Assembly (NCBI GenBank): GCA_030448005.1
Contig: JAUJNT010000002.1
Coordinates: 389,729 to 453,728 of the forward strand
DNA length: 64,000 nt
DNA from: Thermoleophilaceae bacterium
GTDB lineage: Bacteria > Actinomycetota > Thermoleophilia > Solirubrobacterales > Thermoleophilaceae
Reading direction: 5' to 3'
The notes beneath the pieces are model-generated. The model did not search any database and was not told where the DNA came from. It saw only the letters and a list, made by a program, of their open reading frames with translations. A program made the translations under genes and the position numbers. Below, in pieces: positions 39,022 to 47,815 of the stretch; the first letter of the stretch is position 1; the number at the start of each line of letters is the position of its first letter.

Positions 39022-39038
39022 TGCTACACATCGTAGCA
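39022..39038 (-). promoter_or_regulatory. Probable VapB operator
   Basis: TGCTAC (39022-39027) and GTAGCA (39033-39038) form a perfect 6-bp palindrome with 5 bases between, ending one base before the vapB start codon. The position fits an operator bound by the antitoxin or toxin-antitoxin complex. Confidence 0.55.
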
Positions 39039-39208
39039 GTGCTTTCTCGGGTCGAGAGCTGACGCCCAGTATTGACTGAGCGCCGCGCTGGCCCCGCATC
39101 CGGCGAGAGAAACGGGCGAGGTGCCGCAGGCGTCGGTCGCTCGCGCGACGAGGCGATGAGTCTTGCGCTGGGACGCCGTCGAGGAAGACCGCCTAGACGC
39201 CAGCTTTG

Positions 39209-39363
39209 CAGCCCTTCTGCGAAGCCGACGCCCGGATTCGAACGGGGGACCCCTTCAATACGAGAGACTTCGGGGGTGGTTCTGGGTCTTATGTAGTCCG
39301 GCGAGTGTGGCTAGGTTTTCCCTGCTATCAGCCGGTTCGGACAAATATAAGGGGACTCGAGAG
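39209..39363 (-). repeat. Direct repeat copy A with degenerate tRNA-Thr(CGT) 3' half
   Basis: About 155 bases, roughly 85% identical by eye to 52788-52943 in the same orientation. On the minus strand both copies read from an anticodon-loop-like CTCGTA(A/T)TGAAGGGGTC through a T-arm to CGTCGGCTTCG, the 3' half of a tRNA-Thr(CGT). The 5' half is absent and replaced by a shared about 85-base unrelated sequence. In this copy the T stem is degenerate. This is the structure expected of an attachment site left by a tRNA-integrating element. Confidence 0.7.
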
Positions 39364-39898
39364 ACGACGTCGACCGGCGCGTTTCGCCTCGCGGGCAGGA
39401 TGGGGTACGCGCCGCATGCGAGCGCGCGCAGCGGCCAGTAGAGGACGTTGAACGAGGCGGTCCAGCCGCTGTGGCGGTCGCCGACGATGATCTCAGTCGC
39501 ACGACGGCGATTGGCAGCCGCTCGCTTGCACGCCTGACGAGCCGCTCTGCCTCGCGGAAGGCACCGCGAGGACGTCGAACCACGGCATCAGCCTGCACGC
39601 GAGTGGCCGCGGCCACCGCGGAGGCCTTCGCCGAGGCACTCGGCGGCCGCTTCGACGGCCGAGGCTGAATCTGGCCCAGACCGGCTCGCCGAGCTTGAGC
39701 GGGACCGTAAGCAGTTTCTGGCGATAGCGCGGTGCCCGCCCGAGGCGGCCCTCGATGGGCGGAGAGCGCCTCGAAGGACGGGCGTGGAGCGCCCGAGGGC
39801 GGCGAAAAGAGCGCGGCCCAGCCGACGTGCATCGGCGCCTGAGGCGACTCGAGCGCGACAAAGGCCTTGTCGAGAGCGGACAGGGGGAAGAGGCTCAC
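39364..39898 (-). pseudogene. 5' fragment of a WS/DGAT wax ester synthase/acyltransferase
   Basis: Minus strand, start MSLFPLSALDKAFVALESPQAPMHVGWAALFSPP, the usual beginning of WS/DGAT O-acyltransferases. In a second frame IEGRLGRAPRYRQKLLTVPLKLGEPVWA continues the family N-terminus. The catalytic HHxxxDG motif is not found, and the coding signal ends where repeat copy A begins. The full family is about 450-500 residues, so most of the gene has been lost, apparently at the repeat boundary. It begins 10 bases after the end of the coiled-coil gene upstream. Confidence 0.65.
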
Positions 39899-39908
39899 CG
39901 TACGCTTC

Positions 39909-40445
39909 CTAGCTCTCGCCCCCCGAGCCCGAGCCGCCGCTACCGGTGAGGACCTCGCGTGCCTTGTCGAGCGGCCCGCGATTCGGGTCGGGCAGCCGCT
40001 CGGTGACGCGCTCTACCTCGCCCTTCAGTCCGCCGATCGTCTTGTGTAGCTCGGTGATCTCTCCGCTGAGCCCCTCCACCTTCTCGTTCAGGGATGCCTG
40101 GTCGCGCTCGAGCGCCCGCATCGTCTCGTGCGCGCCCTCGAGCTGCTCGACTACCGCTCGCTCGAGGCCCTCGAGCGCCGGCAGTACGGTCTCGAGCGGC
40201 TCGGCCTGGCGGCTGATGCGCTCGACCGTCGCGGGCATTGGCTCGACCCGCTCCTTGATGTCCTTGGTTACCGCTGCGAGCGGCTCGGTCTGCTCACGTA
40301 CTGCGCTGAGGTCTGAGCGCATCTCGGCGAGGGCGCCGGCTGCCTGGGCGAGTACGTCAAGCGCCCGCTCGGGCAGGCGCAGCGGTGCCGTCAGACCGGA
40401 AAGAAGACTCCCCTTGACGGACTCCGATGTGCCTTCTGCGCTCAC
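39909..40445 (-). CDS. Coiled-coil protein
   Basis: 178 residues from a GTG at 40445 (an upstream start at 40475 is possible). After a short hydrophobic N-terminal stretch (LLSGLTAPLRLPERALDVLAQAAGALAEM), residues about 45-155 form long amphipathic helices (ERISRQAEPLETVLPALEGLERAVVEQLEGA and EKVEGLSGEITELHKTIGGLKGEVERVTERLP). It ends in a Gly/Ser tail. No family is recognised. It is directly upstream of the WS/DGAT fragment on the same strand. Confidence 0.6.
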   Translation of the reverse strand: MSAEGTSESVKGSLLSGLTAPLRLPERALDVLAQAAGALAEMRSDLSAVREQTEPLAAVTKDIKERVEPMPATVERISRQAEPLETVLPALEGLERAVVEQLEGAHETMRALERDQASLNEKVEGLSGEITELHKTIGGLKGEVERVTERLPDPNRGPLDKAREVLTGSGGSGSGGES

Positions 40446-40734
40446 GCTCTTCCCAGTGGCGAGGACCGCTCGCACGCGGCGAAAGTGCGGTCATCGCTCG
40501 CAGCGTAGCCTACGTGCGAAGGAGGCTGTCCTCCCGCGCGGCTGGTGAACCGACAGCCGTGCGCGGACGTCCTAATGACGCAACCCTTCGACTCGACCCG
40601 CTGATCCACTGCTGCTCCCAAACTTTGAACTACGCGCGCGCTAGGTAAATGCGGCGCTGTAAATGCGGCGCTGGGCCACCTTTGGATCACCGTCTGGTTT
40701 GCCCCGCCGCTCGCTGTTCAGTGACTGCCGCTAG

Positions 40735-42024
40735 TCAAGTCCCAGGACGTGGTGTAAGAGAGAGGCACCCACCTCGTCGGTGTGAATGGTGGCTGCTCAG
40801 GCCGTGGTGAGCTCGAGGGCCTCCTGTGCGTCTGTTTGATGGGGCCGCTGCTCGAGCAGCGGTCCGATCGGATTGGCGGCTCATGTAGGCACGGCCGACG
40901 AGCCACTCGTCGTTTGCCTCGATCGCGAGCATGCTCGTCAGGCGGATCAGTGAGCGGTCGTCGGGGAGGATCCCGACGACGTCGGTGCGCCGGCCGATCT
41001 CGCGGTTGAAGCGCTCGAGCGGATTGGTGGAGCGCAGCTTGCGCCAGGGCTCGGTTGGGAAGGCATAGAAGGCGAGGATGTCCTCCTCTGCCTCTTCGAG
41101 CAGCGCCGCGACCTTCGGTAGTGCCCGCTCGAGCTGGGCGACCGCCTCGCCCAGGCGCCCGCGCGCCTCCTCGCCTGCCTCGGCGCCGAAGATCGGGCGG
41201 ATCAGCGCGCCGAGCAGGCCGTGCTGGTCCTTGCGCGCGTGACCGAGGCAATCCCTGAGGAAGTGAACGGTGCAGCGCTGCCAGGCACAACCGAGCACGG
41301 TGGCGAGCGCTGCCTTGAGTCCCGGGTGGGCGTCGGAGATCGCCAGCTGAACACCCGTCAGGCCACGCTTGACGAGGCTCCTGAGGAACTCGCGCCAGAA
41401 CGCCTCGGTCTCCGCCTCGCCGACATCGAGGCCGATGATCTCCCGCCGGCCGCTCTCGTGCACGGCGTGGGCGACAACGACGCACTTGCGCTGCACACGG
41501 CCGCCGTCGCGGACCTTCTCGACCTTCGCGTCGAGGAACAGGTAGGGGTAGCGGCCCTCCAGCGGGCGCTCCCTGAAGGCCTCGACCTGCTCGTCAAGCA
41601 GCGCGCAGACACGCGAAACCTCGGACCTCGAGATCCTCAGCCCAAGCGATTCGACCAGCTGGTCCACCCGCCGCGTCGAGACCCCGCAGACATAGGCCTG
41701 CTGCACGACCGACACAAGCGCCTGCTCAGAGCGCTTGCGCGGCTTCAGGAAGCCCGGGAAGTAGCTGCCCTGGCGCAGCTTCGGGATCTGCAACTCGATC
41801 TCGCCAGCGCGCGTGTCCCACCGCCGCGCCCGATAGCCGTTGCGGTGAGTCGCGCGGTCATCGGGCCGGCGCTCCCCGAGCTCAGCGCCGACCAGCTCCG
41901 AGACCTCCGCCTCCATCAACTCGCGCACAAGCAGCCTAAGCGACTCGCGCAGCACATCTGCGTGCTCATCAAGCAGCACTTGCCTGACGACCTCCTCGAC
42001 CGCCATCCTTTCCTGACCGGCCAC
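40735..42024 (-). CDS. IS256-family transposase, C-terminus altered by a frameshift
   Basis: 429 residues of the mutator-like DDE family: ATHRNGYRARRWDTRAGEIELQIPKLRQGSYFP, first Asp in YLFLDAKVEKVRDGG, second in LAISDAHPGLKAAL, Cys-His context WQRCTVHFLRDCL, and the Glu in RSTNPLERFNREIGRR. The ending is abnormal: after YMSRQS the frame runs through the terminal repeat. Removing one base near 40870 instead gives SIGPLLEQRPHQTDAQEALELTTA and a stop at 40798, a more natural terminus. The catalytic core is intact, so activity is possible. Confidence 0.9.
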   Translation of the reverse strand: MAGQERMAVEEVVRQVLLDEHADVLRESLRLLVRELMEAEVSELVGAELGERRPDDRATHRNGYRARRWDTRAGEIELQIPKLRQGSYFPGFLKPRKRSEQALVSVVQQAYVCGVSTRRVDQLVESLGLRISRSEVSRVCALLDEQVEAFRERPLEGRYPYLFLDAKVEKVRDGGRVQRKCVVVAHAVHESGRREIIGLDVGEAETEAFWREFLRSLVKRGLTGVQLAISDAHPGLKAALATVLGCAWQRCTVHFLRDCLGHARKDQHGLLGALIRPIFGAEAGEEARGRLGEAVAQLERALPKVAALLEEAEEDILAFYAFPTEPWRKLRSTNPLERFNREIGRRTDVVGILPDDRSLIRLTSMLAIEANDEWLVGRAYMSRQSDRTAARAAAPSNRRTGGPRAHHGLSSHHSHRRGGCLSLTPRPGT

Positions 42025-42131
42025 TGTGGTGCCTCCTTTGCTGTCGAACCTTGAGAAGTCCGACGAGCATGAGCGCCGCGGTGGCCAGAACTACGTTCCG
42101 TCCGCCGCCCTCCTACACCACGCTATGGGAC
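40739..42131 (-). mobile_element. IS256-family insertion sequence
   Basis: About 1.39 kb bounded by imperfect terminal inverted repeats: left end 40739-40760 (gtcccaggacgtggtgtaagag) and right end 42110-42131, whose complement is gtcccatagcgtggtgtaggag, 18 of 22 bases identical. Length and transposase type fit IS256. No obvious target duplication is seen at these borders, so the ends may extend a few bases further. The right end lies 14 bases before the start of the phosphotransferase gene. Confidence 0.85.
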
Positions 42132-42145
42132 GTCACCCCCGTCCG

Positions 42146-43018
42146 ATGCGCGAGGAACTGCTACTGCCGGCGCTCTCGCGTCTCACGACCGCGTTCGGTC
42201 ACGTCACGCTGACTCGGAAGCTGGTTGTGATGGACGAGCGCATCGTGTTCGAAGCGGCGGTGCCCGCGGGTCTTGTGATCGTCAAAGTCGGCAGCGACGG
42301 CGACCGGTCTGCAAGAGAGCTGCCGCCCTGCGGGGCGCGGCCTGCTCTGGGCTGCCCGTGCAGCAGGTTGTGTTGGCGGAGCGAGCGGAGCCGCCGCTCA
42401 TCGTTCTCCAACGACTTGCGGGACAGCCCGTGCGGCTCAGGGACCGTCGGCTCGGCTGGGCAGCGGTGGGCCGCGCTCTGCGAACCCTGCACGATACCCC
42501 TGCTCCCTCAGAGCTTCGGGCCGCGGCAGGGCACAGCGGAGGGTGGCCGCACCACTTGCACTGGGCTGACACCGAGAGGGAGCGTCACCTCGAGGTGCGG
42601 ATCTTGCCCCCCGACCTCGTCCACCGCCTGCACGCGGAGGTCCTAGAGGCGTTCCACGACCTCCCCGAACCTGCTTCCTGCTTCCTGCTTCCTGCACGGA
42701 GATGCCCACGCGGATCATTTCCTTGTCGACGAGGCAACCGGTGAAAGGCTGACGGGCATCATCGATTTTGGCGATGCTGCCACCGGCGATCCGGCCTGGG
42801 ATCTCAGTGTGGTGACAAAGCGTCGGCCTGACATCGTCCCGCTCATCATTAACGCCTACGGGGCGGACGCAGACATGCGGAGGTGGGTCAGCCGAGTTCT
42901 TCCGGCATATCAGGCGCTGCGCCTTCTATCTGAAGTCATCTGGCTTAACGACCGGGCCCTCGACACATCTGAAGCGGCGAAAGCGCTTGTCGAGCGGCAG
43001 CGATGTCGTGATGCTTGA
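42146..43018 (+). pseudogene. Phosphotransferase (APH fold), two frame breaks
   Basis: About 285 residues in three frames. Frame one: MREELLLPALSRLTTAFG to GLVIVKVGSDGDRSAR (ATP-binding Lys region). Frame two: GLPVQQVVLAERAEPPLIVLQRLAGQPV, then WAAVGRALRTLHDTP. Frame three: LHGDAHADHFLV (catalytic loop, Asp and the following basic context), GIIDFGDAATGDPAWDLSVV (metal-binding IDFGD) and YQALRLLSEVIWLND. The first break is near 42316. The second is at a 7-bp repeat at 42670-42695; loss of one repeat unit restores the frame just before LHGD. Small-molecule or antibiotic phosphotransferase; substrate unknown. It starts 14 bases from the IS256 end. Confidence 0.75.
42670..42695 (+). repeat. Heptanucleotide repeat (cctgctt)x3 before the APH catalytic loop
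   Basis: cctgctt occurs three times in a row (42670-42690), followed by the partial unit cctgc. With two units the coding frame would run continuously into LHGDAHADH; with three it is out of frame. Strand slippage at such a repeat can switch a gene off and on. Confidence 0.75.
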
Positions 43019-43236
43019 TGGCCCAGTGGCGCGTCTCGAATTTGGGCAGCGCCTCGGCGCTGGCCCCTAACGTATCGAGTCTCACCCGGCCGTATTCCGG
43101 CTTTCCGAATATCCGTACGTCGCCAGCCAACGCTCGGTGGAAGTAGAACCGGCGGCAAAGATCGGCGTCGGAGGGACCCCGCCGAGCGGTGGGCCAACGC
43201 CGGCGACCATGCGGTCGTGCCCCGCGCTCGTCGGCA

Positions 43237-44019
43237 CTACCACGGCTCTCGCGCCAAGCCGCTTACGAACGCCATCTCCGCCTCCAGCCCTGAGCGTGCC
43301 CGGTGCCACAAACTGCGCGCCCGGGCGCTCGCGTAGGCGCGCTCACTCAGCTCTTCGCAGGTCGCCTCTTGCCGTAGCAGCACCGCATCGATCCAGCCCT
43401 CCTGCGGCGGGGAGCCATAGGTGCGGAGGAATCGACGAGCGCGCGCGCGAGGATCGGTCACGTCGGCTGCTCCGACTTCCTGGCGTCGCTCCACCGAGTA
43501 GAGGGGCACCCAGTGCCAAAGCGCGAAGGCGAGATCCCACGAACGAGTGGCGGGTGCCGCCGAGTCCCAATCGATGAAGCCGCGCGGCCGACGACCGCTG
43601 AAGACGGTGTTCCAGGGCGCAAGATCGTTATGGCAAACGACCTTCGAGTCGGCGGGGAAAGGAGGAAGGCGCTCGATCGGGGGAGCAGTGCGCCATTCGG
43701 CCGGAGGTATGAATGTCACCGCCGCGTCGTGGAAGCGGCGAATCAAACGTGCAACGGCCACGAGCACGTCGTCGCTCCAGACCCACGACGGCGGCCTTCC
43801 TGTCGCAACCTGGCCCTCGAGGTACTCCACGACATGAAGCCCTTCCGCATCCGTGCCGAAGGAACGCGGGGCGCCGTCAAACCCCACCGCGTGGAGGTGC
43901 CTGAGAAACAGATCGAGAAACCGACTCGTCGCATGGCCAGGTCGAACCACCCGATCACCGACCCGACGGACATCTGTCTGGAAGCCGCCCTCAAGCGGTA
44001 CGCCCTCACGGCCAGGCAC
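43237..44019 (-). CDS. Phosphotransferase (APH fold)
   Basis: 260 residues from a GTG at 44019. Begins VPLEGGFQTDVRRVGDRVVRPGHATSRFLDLFLRHLHAVGFDGAP; LHVVEYLEGQVA is the hinge. The catalytic loop is VVCHNDLAPWNTVFSG and the metal-binding segment GFIDWDSAAPATRSWDLAFALW. This is the typical aminoglycoside phosphotransferase/choline kinase fold, related to macrolide or small-molecule kinases of actinobacteria. Intact. It is one of three APH-fold genes within 6 kb. Confidence 0.85.
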   Translation of the reverse strand: MPGREGVPLEGGFQTDVRRVGDRVVRPGHATSRFLDLFLRHLHAVGFDGAPRSFGTDAEGLHVVEYLEGQVATGRPPSWVWSDDVLVAVARLIRRFHDAAVTFIPPAEWRTAPPIERLPPFPADSKVVCHNDLAPWNTVFSGRRPRGFIDWDSAAPATRSWDLAFALWHWVPLYSVERRQEVGAADVTDPRARARRFLRTYGSPPQEGWIDAVLLRQEATCEELSERAYASARARSLWHRARSGLEAEMAFVSGLAREPW

Positions 44020-44317
44020 GAGCGCATATTGGCACCCGCGTGTCGACGCGAGGTCTTCAACCCGCGCGACGGCGCGAAGCCGGCCGACTCGGCGGGCTCA
44101 CAGAAGTACGCGAGCACGTCTGATCCAGCCGCTCGTCATCACGAGACCGCCCTGCATCGCGCTGGCCCGACGCCCGGCAGGGACGCTATTCCTGCGATCC
44201 AAATATCCGCACATCGCCAGGTACCGCCACCTGGGCCACCGGAGAGGGCCCTACCGGCGACCACGGAAGGGGCTGAACCGCCTTGACGAAGAAGACGCCG
44301 AAGGCGCAACCCTACCC
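44020..44317. other. Short gap, nothing recognised
   Basis: No supported gene. The promoter for the minus-strand phosphotransferase should lie at the left edge. Confidence 0.4.
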
Positions 44318-44493
44318 CCGGGCTGTTCGCCACCCCGGCGCCCGAGTTTCTAAAGGGGGCGATCGGCTGGCGCCACAAGAGCGAGCACTACTCGTCCACG
44401 CGGTGGTGTCGGCGCGGGTTTCTGATCGTGTTCCCAGACGGCATCGAGGAGATCGACCCGGACGGCAACCGCATCCGCTTGTCGGCGCTCTAG
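44318..44493 (+). pseudogene. Fragment of an unknown small protein
   Basis: One frame ending in TAG at 44491-44493 reads GLFATPAPEFLKGAIGWRHKSEH, then STRWCRRGFLIVFPDGIEEIDPDGNRIRLSAL, which looks like genuine protein with alternating strand residues. There is no start codon in frame (an Arg run and a stop lie upstream), so it is a 3' remnant or frameshifted. Family unknown. Confidence 0.35.
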
Positions 44494-44811
44494 GCGCCCT
44501 AGGGCGCACGACGAGGTCCAAGACCCCCTGGGCACGCTGGCGGTTCGCGCCAAGTCTTGAACGGCATCGACTGTGCGAATCAGCCAGAAGTGGTGGCGCA
44601 CGCGCTCCACGGCGGCCGGCCACTTGACCTCGGCAGCCTACGGCCGCGGCGCGCGGCTGCAAGGCCAGCACTGCGTGCCGCCTGCGGCGGCCCCTGTCGG
44701 GGCGCGCCTCCCTGGCGGGCCCTCGCCCTGCGCGCTCGGGTTCCGCCGCGCCGCCTTCTAGCGGCCGTCTGGCGCCTCGCGTCAAGCGACCAACCACCGA
44801 GGAGGCAGAGG

Positions 44812-45072
44812 ATGGCCACCAGCACCGCAGGCGAGCGCAAGGTCCTCGCCCGCTACGAGGCAGACGAGGGCGAGCGCCAGCTCGTCGCCCAGCGCATCAA
44901 CGGCCACGTCGCCCTCAGCGACATCCCGGCAGGCGAGCAGGGCCGCGTACACCTCGTCGAGCGGCACATCGGCGCGCTCGCCGAGCTCGACGCGCTCGTC
45001 GAGGACTACCTCGCCAAGGCAGCCGAGTGCGGGCGCTGCCCAATGGCTCCCGGCGCCTGGTGGGGCGCGTAG
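44812..45072 (+). CDS. Small conserved-looking hypothetical protein
   Basis: 86 residues from the ATG at 44812, preceded by gaggaggcagag. Largely acidic and alpha-helical (RKVLARYEADEGERQLVAQRINGHVALSDI, HLVERHIGALAELDALVEDYLAKAAECG), with a CGRC pair near the end. No known family. Good ribosome binding site and composition support a real gene. Confidence 0.6.
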   Translation: MATSTAGERKVLARYEADEGERQLVAQRINGHVALSDIPAGEQGRVHLVERHIGALAELDALVEDYLAKAAECGRCPMAPGAWWGA

Positions 45073-45184
45073 CGGTTGCTGGTCGCTGCTCTGCGAGCTA
45101 GCAAGCGAGGTACGATCGTCCCATGACCGGCTTCATCTAGCGCTAGCTCCCTGGCCCGCGTGAGCGCGCCCGAGGTCCTCCGGC

Positions 45185-45206
45185 GGCGGCTGTCCCGACA
45201 GCCGCT
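45185..45206 (+). promoter_or_regulatory. Hairpin in the leader of the TlyA-like gene
   Basis: GGCGGCTGTC (45185-45194) pairs with GACAGCCGCT (45197-45206), 9-10 bp with a tiny loop. It ends about 7 bases before the ribosome binding site gaggagg of the gene at 45225. It is placed to affect initiation or mRNA stability. Confidence 0.45.
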
Positions 45207-45224
45207 GAATCAGAGGAGGACCTC

Positions 45225-45947
45225 ATGGGCCGCAAGGGCCGCCGGCTGCGCAAGCTCACGCACGAGCTCGCGCAGCGTTTCCCGCAGCTGGAAGATCCAG
45301 AGGCAACGATCGCCGACGGGCAAGTGCTCGTCGACGGCTTTCCCAGCAGCAACCCCGCTTCGCTTATTCCCGTCGGAGTGCCGCTGGCGCTCCGCGAACC
45401 GGCGGTGCTGCGAGGCGAGGCAAAGCTCCGCCACGCGATCGAGGCGTTCGAAGTCGACATCACCGACCGAGTCGCCGTCGACATCGGAGCCGCCGCAGGC
45501 GGCTTTACCCGCGTGCTGCTCCAAGCCGGCGCGCGCCGGGTCTACGCCGTCGACGCCGGCTACGGCCAGCTGCTCGGGTCGCTGCGGCAAGACCCGCGTG
45601 TCATCAACCTTGAGCGAACGAATCTAGGAGACCTCTCCAGCGCTCTTGTCCCCGATGACGTCGGGGTGATCACAATGGATCTCTCCTACCTTGCCGTGGC
45701 GCGTGCAGCGCCGCAGCTGGCGACACTGCGCCTCGCCGGTGGGGCGGAGCTCATAGCGCTCGTTAAGCCGATCTACGAGCTCCGGGCCGGCGCCTTGCCC
45801 ACCAGCGAGCGCCAATACCAGGCCGCCATCGAGCAGGCGACCGATGGGCTCGGCGCTAGCGGGTGGAAGGTGATCGCGACCGAACGCTCGCCGGTGCGCG
45901 GAGGCCGAGGGGCCGTCGAGTGGCTCGTTCATGGGCTGCGTGCTTAG
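45225..45947 (+). CDS. TlyA-like FtsJ-type rRNA methyltransferase
   Basis: 240 residues. The N-terminal about 55 residues resemble a short S4-like RNA-binding part (IADGQVLVDGFPSSNPASLIPVGVPLAL). The methyltransferase domain begins VAVDIGAAAGGFTRVLLQAGARRVYAVDAGYGQL (about 83-115), then LVPDDVGVITMDLSYLAV with the catalytic Asp region and LIALVKPIYE with the conserved Lys. TlyA methylates 16S and 23S rRNA at 2'-OH positions in actinobacteria. This copy is somewhat shorter than typical TlyA (about 270), and it lies in the accessory region. A strong GAGGAGG site precedes it. Confidence 0.75.
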   Translation: MGRKGRRLRKLTHELAQRFPQLEDPEATIADGQVLVDGFPSSNPASLIPVGVPLALREPAVLRGEAKLRHAIEAFEVDITDRVAVDIGAAAGGFTRVLLQAGARRVYAVDAGYGQLLGSLRQDPRVINLERTNLGDLSSALVPDDVGVITMDLSYLAVARAAPQLATLRLAGGAELIALVKPIYELRAGALPTSERQYQAAIEQATDGLGASGWKVIATERSPVRGGRGAVEWLVHGLRA

Positions 45948-46063
45948 TGCAGCCCGCCGGAGGTACCGTCCTGTCGGAGGTCGTCGTTGGGCGCGGCTCG
46001 GCTTTTGAGTTGCGCCATCTGCCGATCGGTCACGGCGCGTCTCCGGGAGGCTTGCGGTTCTAA

Positions 46064-46457
46064 TGCGGCTGTGCGGTAAAGGCGCCATCGACGAGCAGGC
46101 CGGGCGCAAGCTGTCGTCGGGCCAGCGCTCGCCAGCCGCGATCACGACCGCAGGCCGCTCCGGCGTCGCGTATCCGCTCTCGCGCAGCCAGCTGGCCGTC
46201 GCGGTGAAGTTCCGCAGCGAAGCAGCGAGCACCGCCGCGTCACCGGCGGCCACCGCGATTGCCGAGCCGTTCGGCGATGGGAGGACGAGCCGTTGGTAGA
46301 CGCGCGTCCGCGCCTCGATGGCAACGCTGACCGACGTAGTGAACGACAGCACGTCGACGACAACCACGCATCCGTGCGGCGCGGCCAGCTGCTCGGCGCC
46401 AACCGATCCCCAGTCGAAGCGCACCCCGAAGCACGCCTGCCGAAGGCAGCTGCTCAC
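46064..46457 (-). pseudogene. comB: 2-phosphosulfolactate phosphatase (ComB) relic
   Basis: Minus strand: FGVRFDWGSVGAEQL, then CVVVVDVLSFTTSVSVAIEART, as in ComB, followed by LVLPSPNGSAIAVAAGDAAVLAASLRNFTATASWLRESG and VIAAGERWPDDSLRPA. About 35 residues of the normal family are missing between RVYQ and LVLPSPNGS, and the C-terminal third is absent or out of frame. ComB acts in coenzyme M synthesis and relatives occur widely in bacteria. This copy is clearly decayed. Confidence 0.7.
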
Positions 46458-46636
46458 CCGGCAAGCCTGCCAGATTCACACCGCCGCGAGCGGGCCGTGA
46501 CCGGCGGGTCGCAGCGGGCCGACGCCGAAACCGGCGAAGGCCCTCCGGAAAGAGCCTTCTGCCAGGCCCCGGACGACGGCCCATGCCGGAGCGTAAGCTC
46601 CATCCGCGCCAAACGCCGGACCGTCAAGGGAGCCAG

Positions 46637-46920
46637 ATGAACAAGACAGAGCTGATCGATGCCATCGCAAGGGGTCCGGAGCGAGCCGGGCGCAGACGGC
46701 ACGTGTGATCGAAGGTTTCACCACGGTCGTCGGTAAGGCGCTCAAGAAGGGCGACGAGGTCGCGCTCACGGGCTTCGGGAAGTTCTCCGTCGTTAAGCGC
46801 GGGGCCCGCAAAGGCCGCAACCCGCAGACCGGCGAGACGGTGAAGATGAGGGCGTCAAAGGCGCCGAAGTTCACGGCGGGTAGTGGGCTGAAGAGCACGG
46901 TGGCGGGCAAGCGCAGGTAG
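46637..46920 (+). CDS. hup: HU-type DNA-binding protein, apparent frameshift near the start
   Basis: The first frame gives MNKTELIDAIARG. From about 46675 a second frame continues ASRAQTARVIEGFTTVVGKALKKGDEVALTGFGKFSVVKRGARKGRNPQTGETVKM and ends with a basic tail. Together they are a complete 94-residue HU: dimerisation helices, then the DNA-binding arm with RNPQTGE. One added G in ggggt (46671-46674) joins them, so this is probably a sequence error. HU bends DNA and packages the nucleoid. Confidence 0.88.
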
Positions 46921-46956
46921 CCGGCAAGACACTGCTCGGACGCCTCGCGCGCGCTG

Positions 46957-47815
46957 ATGCGCCCCGGAATGCGACACTCGCTCGCAGTGGCTCATCAGCG
47001 CTCAGCTGACGAAGCGCTCGACCAGCGCGGCCGGATCCGCCGGCGCGGCAACGTCGTTCTGCGGCCACTAGCGCCATGGAGCCCGAGCGTACTGGCGGTC
47101 CTGCGCCATCTGGAACACGAGGCCTTCCAGGGGGCGCCAGCCGTAGTCGGCGAGGGCGTCGCCGACGGCCAGCAAGCGCTCGGCTTCATCCCCGGCGAGA
47201 GCCCGCATCCGCGCGCCTGGAGTGATGAGGCGGTCGGCGAAGTCGGGGTCCTGCTCCGCGACCTCCACCGAGCAACTGCCTCCTTCGTTCCGCCGGCGGG
47301 CGCGGTCTGGCGCCCATGGTTCGGCCGCGACCTACCAGGCTCCTTACCGACCATTGGACACTGCGACACCGGGCCTTGGAACATCATCGCGCGGGACGGA
47401 GCCCCCGTCGCGTTCGCCGACTGGGAGAACTGCGGGCCGGTCGACGCGCGCTGGGAGCTTGTGCAGACGACCTGGCTCAACGCCCAGCTTCATGACGACG
47501 ATGTAGCAGAACGCAACCGCCTCCCGGACGTCGCCACACGTGCCCGGCAAGTCCGGATGATCCTCGACGGATACGGGCTCCCAGCGAACGAACGTGAGGG
47601 CTTTGTGGATGCGCTGTCCAGCTCGCCGTTTGCAGCGCGGCTCAGGACGCGATCGACGGAGGCGTCACACCCGACTCGATCCTTCCCATCCAGGGACCGG
47701 GGCGCTCAGGCGGCGAGCCGCTCCTCGCCCATCTTGCATGGGGCCTCCATGGCGAACACGCTCAGCCGCGTGGATGCTCCGCAACAGGCGCATTCTCGAG
47801 CGAGCGCTCGCGTAG
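46957..47815 (+). CDS. Phosphotransferase (APH fold), frame changes near the C-terminus
   Basis: About 285 residues. After a poorly defined start, RIRRRGNVVLRPLAPWSPSVLAVLRHLEHEAFQGAPAVVGEG is the N-lobe and LGFIPGESP the hinge. Then come VGVLLRDLHRATASF, the catalytic loop TIGHCDTGPWNIIARDG and FADWENCGPVDARWELVQTTWL. Near 47620 the frame changes, and the last family-like segment (TRSAAWMLRNRRILERALA) reads in another frame to a stop at 47813-47815. Likely two indels in the last 65 codons; the catalytic part is intact. Third APH-fold gene of this region. Confidence 0.75.

Noticed and set aside
39209-39363. Short frames in the repeat copies encoding SNGGPLQYE / DSNPGPLHYE
   Set aside because: Such peptides come from translating tRNA T-arm sequence; not real proteins.
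42945-43130. Minus-strand 61-codon frame (MAGDVRIFGKPEYGRVRLDTLG)
   Set aside because: Reads somewhat like protein but has no ribosome binding site, overlaps the end of the phosphotransferase, and has no known family. A weakly similar GDVRIFG stretch near 44215 was noted but is too short to build on.
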